Counted from the first letter of the stretch, positions 50,844 through 62,775 are shown. The stretch is DNA of 64,000 nt from Pristionchus mayeri (GCA_036245805.1 BTRK01000001.1:28961087-29025086), one strand, 5' to 3'. Numbers and translations are program-made. The notes: generated by a model from the sequence alone, not told the origin.

Positions 50844-53800
50844 ATGGACTTGATTAACACATCCTTGCCGTCAGACCTTCAGAATGTAAGTTATTCAAAT
50901 CACAACAATTGAGTGGAAAGCATACCGTATGAATTGCACTGCATCATTTAATCAAATTTGAATACTGTTAGATAATGGATATTATACTATAATATAATTC
51001 ATTATTAAAATATGCTTATTGCGTTGATTTTAGGTGTCCATGGATGCAATCACATGGTCACGCACATTTATCGCTAGTCCAACGCTCCTCGTTGTCGCAC
51101 TGGTGGCTACCGTATTAAACATCATTGTACTTTGCAGCTGGTACCCTCACTTCTTACTCTTCTTCTTTTTAATGGCTATATTTAAAATAGTGTATATATT
51201 TATAAGTCCGCACTAATCCCTTTCCGGGTGAAATAGAAACATCACAGGTTCACAGTGAAGACACCTTCTATGATTCTGAAGATGACATACAATCTCGCGC
51301 TCGTTGACACTCTAACCAGCGTGGTGAGTAGGATCACTTCCTTTGAAAGAAATGAATTGAATTATGCCCGTTTGTGTAAGAATTTGTGTAAGAAGCCCGT
51401 TTGTGTAAGAATCGGACAAATCTGAGTAGATTTGGCACCGTTAAAGAAGGAGTGTCAGCAAAGTTGAATTTTTGACGCTGTCATAACCATGACCTAGACA
51501 ATTATCCAACGATCATAGCGCGAGCTATGAGAATAGGCAAAGGTCAATCGCATAGCTCAGTGGTAAAGCAGTCGCCGCGTAATCGGAAGGTTGCGTGTTC
51601 GAAAAAAAAATGTCGAATCGCTGCAATTTTGCAATTTGGGTTATCTGGCCTGCTGATCACGATAGGCATATTGATTTTGGTCAAATATTTGCCGTTGACT
51701 CCAGACGCCGTGACGTCGAAATGTGCCATTTTCGCATATCTCAATTCCGGATACAGCTAAAATTTTAGCCATATATATTCCGGTGCAGAATTGGAAGACA
51801 ATCACGCTTGTCTATTTTTTTCATAAAAAATTAATACTAATTAGTAAAATGCAACTTTTTTGTACGTGCAAAGTGTTCGGGGAGACCAGAACCATTCTGA
51901 CCGGCTTGACGAGAGGAATCCAAATCTGTTGTCAAATGTGGGGAAAAACATCGCGGTAAGGTTTAAGGTGCAAAATAGTGAACTGGTTTGTGTGCAAAGT
52001 CAGCAATCCCACCTACTCGTCCCTTGATCTACCCGCGTCTTTCTGTCTCGTGACCTCTTCCCTTTCTCTCGCTGTCTGCACTCTCTCCTCTTCCTATAGT
52101 CTCTCGCACACTACCTGACGGGATCACTGTTTGCACAAAACACAGCTCACTATTTTGCACCTTAAACCTTACCGCGATGTTTTTTCCCATATGTAAAAAC
52201 ACATTTGGATTCCTCTCGTCAAGCGGGTCAGGATGGTTCTGGTCTCCCCGAATACTTTGCACGTACAAAAAAGTTGCATTTTATTAATTAGTATTAATTT
52301 TTCATGAAAAAATATTTGGACAGGCGCGATTGTATTCTAATTCTGGACCGGAATATATGTTTGCTTAATTTTAGCGGTATACGGAATTCAGATACGCAAA
52401 TTGGCACATTTTGAAGTCACGGCGTCTGGGATCAACGACAAATTTCTGAGCAAAATGAATATGCCTATCGTCTTCAGCTATTCAGATTACCCCAAATCAC
52501 AAAGTTCCAGATATTTTTACTTTTTTAGTCCATGCCAACGATTGTCCGATTCCGACGCAAACGGGCTCTTATGCTAACCTTATTCTTATGATTTCGCAAA
52601 TACAGGTCCAATCCCCATCTCCCTGATCGGGAATACCATCGGTCCCGAGATCTTCGGATTTAAGAGTCTTAGCATGTGCATCTCCTTAGGAGTCGAGGTA
52701 ATTAACCAATTTCTAATTAAGAACTATTATTTGAAGAAGGGAAACCACATATTTTCGATTGACTGTACATTACGAGCCGCTCTCTCTTACTTTTACATAA
52801 CTGGTGTCTGATTTTTAGAACTGCTATCATGTTTACAAGCTTCAAAATTCTTTCGGGAAAATTCCAACATATCCCTGATAGTCGTGTCACACACTGCAAA
52901 TTGAGACAAGATATGCTCATATTGAGGTACTTCGTTTGGCACTGACGTTCACCAGTATGATGCAAGTAACGGCCCTCGCACGTGCCCATTTGCTCCAAGT
53001 CCAGAATCCGCATGATAACGGACGACTTATCAAGAAAGTGTAAGCAGCACTTCCAATTTAAAAAAAATCATTATATTTTTTTTAAAAAAAAATTGACAGC
53101 AACAAGCTAAATTGACAGCAACAAGCAATTTCAGTCCGGATTTTGTGGTGGTGGCGAGTATCTGGATTCTTCCCTCTCTATTACTATTCGTTTACTTCTC
53201 TTCCTTCCATGGGCATTGCTTTTCGGCAAGTTATCGTGCAATTTCCTGTGAAATTTTGAAGGAATATTTGCAACAATTTCCTCCTATTGATTGGTTTCAG
53301 AGCTGACAAGTGTTCTGTACAAGCGACTGAGAGGGTCTACTCCAATTTCTTCTATAGACTTGCGGTCTCCTCGGTCATCGTCGTAATGGTCTTTCTCTGT
53401 TGCATCTGTTATAGAAAGCTCAATGCAAGATTGGATGTGGTATGCTGTAAAAGTTGATTGATGAAAAGGTCACTCATCAAGATTGGCCAAGCTGCAGTGA
53501 ATCGGAACAATCGCAACGCCGATGCAGCTGTCAACCGATGTAATTACTTGACTTCCTTTCTCATTGGTTCCATTCAAGCATCTGAAGATTGGGAATGGTT
53601 TTAAGTTGAACCGGCCAAAATACAAAGACAAAACAATAACAAAATATGCTGTCAGAAATTTTATAATCATCAGATAATCTTGATACAGATAGGAGCACGA
53701 TGATAACGACCAGAATCATATGCTTGGCGTTCGTTGCCGGATGGACTCCTTCCTCACTGCTGTTTATAATTCGCGCAGAGGTAACAGCAGCGATTTCGTT

Positions 53801-54066
53801 ATTCACAAATACTGCGCAGACGATATTACAGTGGAAGTATACCACTTCAATCGCCATTTTGTAGGGACTGCTCATCTCGCAGACTACAACGTGGTGGTTC
53901 CAACTGCTGGCATTCATCTCCAAATTATTCGCCATTTCCAAATCACTCATTAATCCAATCGTGTACTGCTATCGGTGAGTAACGATAGGTTACATATCAA
54001 TAAATTCATTCATTCCTCTTCAGAATGGAAGAGATTCGATCGTTCATTCTACGATGCTGCCGATAA
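50844..54066 (+). CDS. Rhodopsin-like seven-helix GPCR (orphan), 11 exons
   Basis: Exons 50844-50885, 51034-51140, 51248-51327, 52606-52697, 52927-53039, 53135-53229, 53303-53439, 53482-53539, 53689-53780, 53865-53974 and 54024-54066; 969 bases, 322 aa. TM1 LLVVALVATVLNIIVLC; TM2 MTYNLALVDTLTSVV; TM3 ends ALTFTSMMQVTALARAH; TM5 FVVVASIWILPSLLLFVYF; TM6 IICLAFVAGWTPSSLLFII; TM7 ends SLINPIVYCYR, carrying the family-wide NPxxY motif. The E/DRY motif after TM3 is missing (ARAHLLQVQNPH). A cell-surface receptor coupling to G proteins; ligand unknown. Acceptors of exons 7 and 8 are weak and my least certain. Intron 3 holds a foldback element. A truncated paralogue is at 27178. Confidence 0.85.
51535..51612 (+). 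other. Degenerate tRNA-like sequence
   Basis: Contains A-box-like TAGCTCAGTGGTAAAGCAG and B-box-like GGTTGCGTGTTCGAA at tRNA spacing, but the anticodon arm does not fold well and an A9 run follows. Sits at the left edge of the foldback element in the GPCR intron. Probably a tRNA relic or SINE head. Confidence 0.4.
51613..52510. mobile_element. Foldback element in GPCR intron 3
   Basis: About 51640-51995 is repeated in reverse at about 52133-52505 (for example GCAAAATAGTGAACTGG against CAGCTCACTATTTTGC; CGGGGAGACCAGAACCAT against ATGGTTCTGGTCTCCCCG). A C/T-rich loop of about 130 bases separates the arms. Arms have diverged moderately. No coding capacity. Confidence 0.75.
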
Positions 54067-54356
54067 ATTTGAAGCATGGGTGTGAACGCTATGGATGAAA
54101 TCGAAATTGCCCTTTAAATGTTCCTCCCATTTCGTCGTTCTTCCGCCCTTGTATCGATTCTCCTTTTTGCATATTTTACTCCCTATCTCGATTCACCCAT
54201 TATTGAGTGCGAACTTTTGGCCTGATTTGTTGTGGTGTTCTTCAGATCCTCTTTCTTCCATAGCTTTGTCAACCCGAGTATCACCAATTGTTGTCTCTGA
54301 TTGAAGCGATTCTTCATGGCTATGTGCGATCTCTAACTTGACAATATGGTCATCAT

Positions 54357-54545
54357 GCACACCCTATATTATAATTTACTAGTCCGGCTGCCCCCCGCCT
54401 TCGGCGGGGGTCCCGTCCTAGTGGAGTAGGTTTCGCAATCACTCGTTTCGAAACTTGTTGACGCACGATCTCTCTCCCTCCAAATTTTGTAATTGTTTCG
54501 CAATCCGGACAGACGTACGGACACAGCGCTTTATATATAGGTATA
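54357..54545. repeat. Dispersed-repeat-like segment with strong hairpin
   Basis: CCCCCGCCTTCGGCGGGGGT forms a stable hairpin, followed by TTTCGCAATCACTCGTTTCG and TTATATATAGGTATAGAT. GC content is far above the surroundings. Family unknown to me; probable transposon end or MITE. Confidence 0.45.
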
Positions 54546-54557
54546 GATTTCATTTTA

Positions 54558-55455
54558 TTAGGTTGTCTCAAAAGTTTCTTACTATTTATTTTTCGAAGTT
54601 TTTCTTGGTGTATTTAGACTCCTTGCCATTCCGTCATAGTTGTAGTTAAGGACATGGTAGTAGACTACAGTAATATACTTGAATCAAACATTGCTCGTAG
54701 TTCGCCCAAGAAAAGCACTTCTAGGTAAAAACATGCAAAAATCGTGACTTTTTAGTGTTTTCGAATGAACATTGGCCCTCGAATATATGTGGCCTACCCA
54801 ATTAGCCCACATAATCAGTGGTGGAATAAGACTTGCTTGTTCAGATAATGAAGAAATAACAGGAATATAGCGTGCTTGAGAAGCGGTAAACGGTCAAAAG
54901 TGCAGTTTCCAGCAATCAAATCTCTACAAAAATATTTCGAAACATTATATTTCTTAACAGATGTATAAACATCCTCCAAAAAGTAACCGTGCACTAGTAC
55001 GGAAGGGCACTTCTGAGTGATCAACAAATGATGGTTGCTGATCGATCCGCACTTGCAAAATACCAGCAAATGTATATTCGGAGAATTGTAATTGGTGCAG
55101 GATTGGGATTGAGAGCCATTATCAAGTATGCGTTTGAGGACAATCATTTGGCATTAGGAAATTTAATAAGCCCACTCATCACCCTTTAAAACAATGCTTT
55201 TGTTTAGCCGATGTCAGAGCCCTCACAAGAATTAAAATCGATTCAAAACTGAGATTAATTCCAACCAATGTGGAATTTAGCTGTGAACAGTGATATCCTT
55301 AGTGATTGAATTGGTCCACAATAATACTCGTTTTAAAGGGTTCCCAATGCCACATCAACTATTGAAAATCATTAGATGATAGGTAGATTCCGAAGCACGG
55401 GGAAGGTCGGTATGTTCGAAAATGAAAATAGTCAGAAACTTTTGAGACAACCTAA
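54558..55455. mobile_element. Mariner-like element, different subfamily
   Basis: 898 bp with ends TTAGGTTGTCTCAAAAGTTT and the complement AAACTTTTGAGACAACCTAA, TA on both sides. Interior frames are broken. It abuts the Tc1-like element at 55463. Confidence 0.75.
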
Positions 55456-55462
55456 TAACTTA

Positions 55463-56690
55463 CAGGGTGCGCCAAAATTACGTGGACTGTTTTCATCATT
55501 ATGTATCCCGCCTCCCAATGGAAATGATTGACCTCTATAGCATTATCATGACGAGTGACCATTAGTCTCTAATTATTCAAAGTTTCATGTCAGTTAGTCA
55601 GGTTCTCGAGTAATGGCGATGTCTAGTCTTCTCCGACTCTCACTCTCAACCTGTACAAGGACGATATGCCATCGCTCATCTACTCGGCGTTCAATAGTCG
55701 ACGGCATCCGCAACCAGTATTATGTACCACCAGCTTGATACTTACAAGGACTGTCCGGACAGAAAGAAATGGGTGTATGCTTCCACCACCAGGAACCGAG
55801 AGCACTCCTTCGAGCCCGCTCGCAGAAGATCAAGATCTTCGATATCTCGAACATATCTGTTTGTAATCTTCGCAAGTCCCAACTGGTTATTGGCCTTCAT
55901 AAGTACAATAAGTAGCACGGGCTAGATGAGCTTCAGCTCAAGCTCCGCTTAGAACGGTACATTAAACTATCGTTGCAGTGTGCTACGTCCGCGCACTTTC
56001 GTACTTTAGCGATGCAAATATTTTAGCGTCGCAGGGACGCTGCATATACAAAACAGCTTAATCTATTCCTCTCATCCTGAAGAATCCTAAAATAGTTGTG
56101 GAGTCACTGGTTATACCAGCCATCCCCTCTACATCAGAGATTAGGATGCATTTTGCTCAACATACAAGTTCCCTCTCGTTTTCGTCACTCCGGGTTCAAG
56201 ATCAATAAGCAGTATTACATAAAGCACATCCTCGAAGACCCTGAGCTCATTCCCACATCGGTCAGGAGCACTGGGCCTTTCAGCAAGATTCTGCTTCATT
56301 CACAACTCAAATTCGTTGCCGGACACCCATGAAGCCGACAAAATCACGTTGATTGATTGGCCCCCGTACTCACCCGAACTCAACCTCTCGACATCTTTGT
56401 TTGGGGGTATTGTAGGCCAAGATGTCCTCTACAAATAACTCCACACTAATCTCCCTCAATGCTGCCCTTCTCAAAGCAAGAGACGAAATCGATGAAAATT
56501 TCATGCCGGAATTGACAGTTGGATATGTGTAGACACTCAAGGTCTGTGCAAAAAGCAAAAGGAGGCCCCATCAAAATTAGTTGGCATGTTACTATTTGAT
56601 AAGCTATGCCTTGAACCGGGTCGCTCAAGTCCCATTCCAAAAACAGGTATCATATGACAACAACAGTCCACGTAATTTTGGCGCACCCTG
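55463..56690 (+). mobile_element. Tc1-like transposon, decayed transposase
   Basis: 1228 bp. ITR CAGGGTGCGCCAAAATTACG is mirrored at 56671-56690, with TA on each side. Transposase remnants read on the plus strand, clearest at about 56350 as DWPPYSPELN, the block around the third catalytic residue of the Tc1 family, followed by LFGGI. Numerous stops. Perfect ends with a broken gene suggest it could still be moved by another copy's enzyme. Confidence 0.85.
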
Positions 56691-56762
56691 TAGATCAAAT
56701 AGGAAAATGCGGTAATTTTTAACATCACATGAGAGAGGTTACCGATGATCATGAAATCGAAT

Positions 56763-56876
56763 TCGAGTTTGAGAAATGATACCAAGCTCTCTTCATTCTA
56801 CACTCTCTCTCGCCGATCGACCGGTCTAGAGAGTGCGTAGAATGAAGAGTGCCTGGTATCGTTTCTCGAACTCTGC
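56763..56876. mobile_element. Hairpin element
   Basis: TCGAGTTTGAGAAATGATAC...CTTCATTCTAC faces GTAGAATGAAGAG...GTATCGTTTCTCGAACTC; the loop is GCCGATCGACCGG. No coding content. From here to 57429 I see nothing further. Confidence 0.6.
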
Positions 56877-57429
56877 GATGATGCCAATTTACAATAACAG
56901 AACGGCTACAAGTCATCGTGTACAGTTTCGATCTCGCCTAATGTATTACTATGTGGTACCATTTAAATACGTGGAAATTCAATCATAGAGAATGTATTAG
57001 GAAGCAGAATAACCAAAAGTGGATGCTCAGTGAGCATTGCTTATCAGAGCTTGCAACTTTCTTGATGGAGGAGAGACGATACGAGAAAGGCACAGTCAGT
57101 AAACAATAGGAGACGAGAGTTTAGTTTCAAATGCAGATTAGATAGAAGTGAAATTGAAACGAAGGAAGATAACACTCCATTAGGAGAAATCTAACCAATT
57201 AACCACTCTAACTGATCGCCGAACAATATCTACATAACATCGCCGATTTAGATACTATTTTTATCAAAGCTCGACGCTATCTTATGGGGATTCTATGAAT
57301 TATCAAAAAATGCAGGAGTGGGTTAAAAATGTGCTAGCCGACCCATCATTTTATTCGATTCTACTGCGACACGCGTTATTGATATTATCGTTAACACACA
57401 ACATACATTTATTTGCGATTAGTTTATTT

Positions 57430-57901
57430 TTACGGAAAACACCCGCACCACCACTGGCGACAATCGCAATTCTCTTCACGCTTGACCTCGGTTTCACGCT
57501 TGGTAGCTGGTTTGCACAGCCAGTGCTCCGGATGGGTCCGGCAATAATCTTCTCGCTTGATCTCGGCTTCGCGCTTTGCAACGGCTTCGCGCTTGGCAAC
57601 GGCTTCAAGCATGGCATCGACTTCACGCTTGAACGGATAGCACCCGCATCTCCAGTTGGAACACGGGCAATCCTGTTCGCGCTTGACTTCGGCTTCACGC
57701 TTGATCACGGCATCGCGCTTGGTAGCGGCTTCACGCTTGGTTACGGCTTCACGCTTGCAACTGAAAAGGCCAATTGAATACCAATTTCACACATATCTAA
57801 ATAGGAACAGATAATGAAATGGTCTTACTTTGTTGGCCAGTAGTAGGGATATCCGCTGTCTTCAGGAACCCCGGGAGGGCAAGGACGGTAGGTAGGGGAT
57901 A
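57430..57901 (-). CDS. Secreted-peptide precursor with KR-(E/D) repeats and Cys-rich peptides
   Basis: Exons 57829-57901 and 57430-57760 (last, TAA at 57430). About 133 aa are visible. The last exon has eleven Lys-Arg pairs, every one followed by Glu or Asp, as expected for proprotein-convertase sites. The pieces between are either 4-residue spacers (EAVT, EAAT, EAEV, EAVA, EAEI, ETEV) or peptides with paired cysteines: EQDCPCSNWRCGCYPF, EDYCRTHPEHWLCKPAT, EENCDCRQWWCGCFP. The first exon gives another Cys-bounded piece (PCPPGVPEDSG...NC). The 5' end is unsettled: upstream (about 57967-58060) the sequence reads a signal-like VDVTLLLHPLLLLRLSY but without a nearby ATG. Likely role: neuropeptide-like, pheromone-like or defensive secreted peptides. 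I recognise no family. A broken paralogue is at 27.66 kb. Confidence 0.75.
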
Positions 57902-58058
57902 CTGTAGGAGGGGGAGAGTGGGGCTAGGATGAAGGAACCACCGAGGCCAGGGGAGGGGGTAGGTACCTGGGTACTGTAGCTCAGCCGGAGGAGGAGGAGA
58001 GGGTGCAGCAGGAGAGTAACGTCAACGAGAATGTGAGGAGAGGAGGGAGGGGAGGGCG

Positions 58059-58065
58059 TTTTATA
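58059..58065 (-). promoter_or_regulatory. TATA box of the KR-peptide gene
   Basis: CCTATAAAACGCC on the minus strand, with a C/T-rich leader after it; the same arrangement is found in the interrupted paralogue at 32873. Confidence 0.5.
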
Positions 58066-58159
58066 GGCGTCAGCCGATTGATGGAAATGAGATAAGTCGA
58101 AATGAGAGAGTGAGAAGGGAGAGAGGGCAGAGGGTAATGGAGTTGAATAAATGATCAAT

Positions 58160-59061
58160 CAAAAGAATGGAGACAAACAAGTTCAACAGTGCAATGAAAT
58201 GGAAAATTTTTTCACGTACGCGATAGTTAAATTTCGAGAAAGTTTTTATTAAATATTTAAAGTCATGAGGGTAATTCTTATGAAAACACTATGATCGAAT
58301 TGGAAAATGAGTCCAAGGACGTCTCAAGAAACAAAATGCATCATAAGTGGGCGATAATTGGTAGAGCATTTCTGATGGAAAATAGGTCAGTAGATTAACC
58401 TGATCACGACTCTACGTTAATTGTGAATATGTTTATAAAACAAGCTCCATATTGCCACTCCCGTCTCGTCAAAAGATCAGTTTTCGGAGTGAAAAAAAAC
58501 TTTGCAATGGCTTTGCCAAATTTCGAAAATTTTACGTTTCATGCTCATTCCGAAGTCGCTGAAAATTTCGAAAATAATGAATGAATTTTAATAAAAATAA
58601 TGAGACATTGCACGTGAAGACGCATCCTGAAGAGGAAATAGAGATTACTGTAGACATGGGATACTGTAGGAGGTTCGACAACTCATCTAGTCATTTCCAA
58701 CTCCATTTATTCATCAACATCTCCTGAAGTAAACGATAGAGCATCTGCGTCGCATATTCCCGAAGCGTTCGAGAGCTCTCTTAGCTCCGCGTCCGCTCCA
58801 TCCGCTCCGTCCGCATCATGAGCGACATCCGCTCCCTCCGCGTTATCCGCGACGTCGCGGCAGTCTCCCTTCTAATCTTTTACACCAAGACACCCTCCTC
58901 TCCCACTTCCTCACAATTCGTTTTCAGAAATAATTGGAGAACCTTTTCAGGTCATAATGAGAAGGGCGCTTTTACTGAGGTTTTGTAGAAAAATTTGAAT
59001 AAATTCATTTTATCGAATATTCAAGGTATGACAGCAGAGGCGAATATTGTTGGTTGAGCAT
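58160..59061. other. Between the two minus-strand genes, no gene seen
   Basis: AT-rich, with one GC-rich patch near 58790-58860 (repeated TCCGC/GTCCGC words). A short frame from ATG 58818 is there, but I see nothing that supports it. Confidence 0.4.
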
Positions 59062-62000
59062 TTATTGGTTCAGAAAGGCGAAGAGTCCGGAGTGCTGGAG
59101 ACGAGGAGAAGGAGAGGGAGGACCGTTGAAAAACTGCATCCCCAAGGGGTTCTGAAGGTACTAGGACGGATGAGAACTATGACGTCAGACCGCCTTTGAT
59201 ATATCAAGGGCGACATGACGTCATAGTTATCATTTGCAGTCCCGATGCGGTGGTAGTGGCGAGTCGGTGGATCCTTCCCATTCTGGCCATTACCATGTGC
59301 TCCGCCGTAGACCATGCATTCACATGGTGTCATAGCTACCATCCGACCTAGTGCCATTGTGAGGGTACTGTGAGTTTTTGGCAATTCGAGGCGAGGTAGT
59401 GAGCCCGTTACGCCCCCCCCCTCTTATTTCGCAATCCGAGGAGGAGGAGGCATAACGGGCTCACTACTAGGGTTGACCGAACGGATCGGAATTCGGAACG
59501 TCCGATCGTTTAATTGAATTATCTGGCGATTCCGGATCGAGAGTTTAACAAAGAACTTTCCGAAATCATTCCGGAACGGAACGGAACGACTCATTTTAGA
59601 GCTCGAATGGAGTGATTGGTTGCACTTAAGAGGAGTTTTGAAGTGAGTTTCATAAACAAATTAAACGTTTTCAACAGATTTTACAATAGTAACAAGGTGT
59701 GTTTCACTGTCACATATACCCTCAAATAAGACCAATCATCGACTCGGAATTGAGTCGGAATTTTCCTTTGTTCGACTCTCCGTTCCGGAACGAACGTGAT
59801 TTTCATCATTTTGAATCGGACGTTCCGTCGGCCGAACGAACAACTCTACTCACTACCTCGTCTCGTATTGCCATCACTACTGTGATTGTCTCAAATCTTC
59901 CTCTCACCCTGGCATTCCCTCCGAACTGCTGCTGTTGCTGACCAACCAATGCGTGGCTCGACGAATTCTCAGTCTGCAATTGTCTCTTCCGATTGAAAGT
60001 CTGAACTTCTCGTCAGATCTACACACGAGCCTTATTTGAAAAATTACTTATTATTTATTCATTATTCAATTACTCAAGTGGAGGCACCCAAGTTGGAATC
60101 AGCTCTGAATCCAACTTGTGCTACCTTGGATCCAATTTGTAAAGTTACATTAGCGTAGGGAGTACACCCATGCTTAAAACAAGACTGATTCCAACTTGGG
60201 CGCCTCTTTCTGAGTATCATAATGCATTTTCTCACCCTCATCCTAGGCAAGCTCGTGTCTGCGAATGGCTTAGGGATGCCAAAGGAGAGTGTATTTGCCG
60301 GATTCTGAGCCTGGAATAAAATAATAAAATAATTTTAAAAAATAATTTTATTACAATACAAATATCATTACTATTTTAAGCATTTTTGAGCAAATGAATA
60401 TGCATCATGTTGTAAACGCATTTTTTTGAATACATGCATCTTTATCTTACCAAAATTTTTCAATCCTCATCCATAAATTCATCTTTTCTCACCCAATCAG
60501 GCTGTTGAGACGGCTGGGGACCGCCAAAGGCAAGCATATTGGATGGGTTCTGATACTGAAAAGGGTCAATTTCCAGGAGATAACATCCTCAAAAGCTTAC
60601 AGATTTTACAAATAACAATGTTCAGCAATTGAGTTGTATTGCACTAATTCAAAATTTCTAAAAAATTCTGGGTTTCTAAGTAAGATTTCATCAGTTCCTT
60701 AAATTTCCTTCATTTGCTCAACAGATAACCTATCAAATGATCATGGATATAAATATATGATAGTTTGAGGGCTCCATTGTTGTTTCTTCGAGGCGAATTT
60801 CATACTTTTCGGAATCAGTGTTCCCTCATTTGGTCACCTTCGTTTTCGCCACATCCACATCGAGTGCTCCGTACTCCAGACCCCGATTTCTCGAGGCTCC
60901 GAATTGGCTGTTCGGGCCATACGATTTGCCTCCCACGAGGATGCCGCCAGTCGCTGCAAGCAAGGTCGCAATCAATATCAGTATCTATATCTATATCAAT
61001 ATTTTATTCGATCATCAAGGCTGAGGCCGGTTGAAGAACGCCATTCTTCCACTCAGATAGGTCTTCTCTGCAAACTCTTCGTCATTGAATTCTACATTCT
61101 AGGCTCTCCATCGGGCTCTTCGTCGTCCGACGGGTCCATGGTGTCCATTCGAACGCACTAATAGCTCATCGATCATCAATACACTCGGCTACGGTGGCAA
61201 TATCGAATTCAATTAGTTGTTAATCATCCCATTACACACGTTATACCAGTTGATGGGATAGAATGAAGATACCTTGTTATCGAGACAAGAATTCACATGA
61301 GAAGAACTATCTATGATGGCAGATTTGTCTACTGCCAAGTTCCAATTTGAGTGCTATCGAGTGGGAGTTATGATATATAAACTTCAGGGACTTTCTTGCC
61401 ATGTTTGTTTGAGACCGTCTCTATCATTTGCCAGCCCTCATTAGCGCTATGGAATTAAGACATGACATTCCTATGTAGACGTATTTCATTTGTGCAGTAT
61501 CATGATGTTGCAGGAATGATGAAAAGGAAGGAATAGGGGAGAAAACATCATCACGCCAACTGGACAATGCATCCAATGAGTCGTGACGGGAAAATACGGA
61601 GAAGTACAGTAAATATCAGTGTTTACTATTCTAATTCCTCCTACTTCAGGTCTGTCTGACCGGTGGAAAGATCACGCGATTTGAGGAGAGTAATGCCAGA
61701 ATATAATCTATTAAAAAATGCAAAATGAACCTGGAAATGGTTTTTAAAACGCTCAGAATCTACCGTGCCGTCGAAGACTGAGAGAAGGAGAGAAAGATAA
61801 AAAACTTTGGAAAACATGAAAATCACCGCACATCCAGTTTCGAAAGTGCCTGGTCCTCCGACGAAGTTAATCTCCTTCTCGAATCCATTGCCGCCAATGT
61901 TTAGACCCGAGTGAAGCCCGACGCCGTACTAGAAACAGAGAAGATTAGGTAAATACTGAGAGCAGGTATGTAAGGACACGAAACTCCATGTGAGACCTTT

Positions 62001-62775
62001 GTTGGATTCCCGACACCAATTTAGGCTTCATAATAGAGAAAAGTAATGAGCGCATCGTGAGACGATATTTATGGTCTATACCGAAATCCGGTACTAGGTC
62101 GGATGAGAACTCGCCAGATGATATCCAAAAAGTACCCTTCTCTAGGTTTTGACAGAATTATTTTTGCCAATTTCTTCTGCAAATACCGGAGAATGGCACT
62201 TTGTTGGTTCACATCCGACCCTAAATCCCTGTGGCCGATCTCACGACCTTTCGAATCGATCTCCTGATATACATCCTCTGCGCCACCCCGCCCAACCACT
62301 GCGCCACATTGCCCAACATAACTGGCAATAATAGCCGAGGATTGGTCTACAAAGGCCGGAAATTGGTGCCTAGACTACGATAGTAGAATAGAAATAGTCG
62401 AAATTCTCACTTTTCCATCAGGTCCTGGGGTGAGTTTGAGGCCTCCGAGAGGGCCGAAGATCGGAATGTCCAGTGGCATGCCGAAGCCTTGACCTGGAAT
62501 CACCGAGATGAATCGAAAGTAGATACATCCCCAAATATTCGCCCAGGAGCGACGCTACTTCCATCAACCCCTTCATCAAATTCTCCTAATTTTCCTGTAC
62601 ACTATTGAATGGAGGGAATATATGTTCAGTTGCATGTGTATTAGCAAAGACGTGAGTACATACTCGAATTTCTGTATCTTCCTGAGGATTGCAGAGAATT
62701 TTAGAATTAAAACTATTGCTTACATGATACGAGTGCGACTTCGCAAGAGAGCAGGAGAAGGACGGCAGGAATCAT
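59062..62775 (-). CDS. Secreted Gly/Pro-rich protein, 7 exons
   Basis: Minus-strand exons 62724-62775, 62411-62493, 61832-61928, 60838-60953, 60493-60555, 60236-60310 and 59062-59151; 576 bases, 191 aa, in phase. Exon 1 is a signal peptide, MIPAVLLLLSCEVALVS. Next come Gly-rich stretches (PLGGLKLTPGPDGKYGVGLH, NIGGNGFEKEINFVGGPG, GGILVGGKSYGPNSQFGAS). The last three exons each start with a variant of one motif: YQNPSNMLAFGGPQP, AQNPANTLSFGIPKP, NPLGMQFFNGPPSP. AATAAA overlaps the stop (CCAATAAATG). Gly-rich secreted nematode proteins of this type are extracellular or cuticle/intestinal-surface components; the exact role is unknown. Introns carry several hairpin MITEs. Confidence 0.8.
59158..59355. 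mobile_element. CTAGGACGGATGAG hairpin MITE with insertion
   Basis: CTAGGACGGATGAGAACTAT...TGACGTC...TTTGATATATCAAGG, then GACATGACGTCATAGTTATC; the distal end CATCCGACCTAG is displaced by about 110 bp of inserted sequence. Intron 6 of the Gly/Pro-rich gene. Confidence 0.7.
59388..59845. repeat. Two adjacent inverted repeats in intron 6
   Basis: 59388-59475: GTAGTGAGCCCGTTACGCC pairs with GGCATAACGGGCTCACTAC. 59488-59845: GATCGGAATTCGGAACGTCC faces GGACGTTCCGTCGGCCGAAC. Both look like MITEs. Confidence 0.5.
60079..60212. mobile_element. Hairpin MITE in intron 6
   Basis: GAGGCACCCAAGTTGGAATC pairs with GATTCCAACTTGGGCGCCTC; loop of about 90 bases. Confidence 0.65.
62091..62225. mobile_element. 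Decayed CTAGGTCGGATGAG element in intron 2
   Basis: Only the ends match the family: ACTAGGTCGGATGAGAACTC at the left and TTCACATCCGACC at the right; the centre is unrelated. Confidence 0.45.

Noticed and set aside
58818..58989. Short gene from ATG 58818
   Set aside because: Isolated frame over a GC-rich simple-word patch, no splice or homology support.
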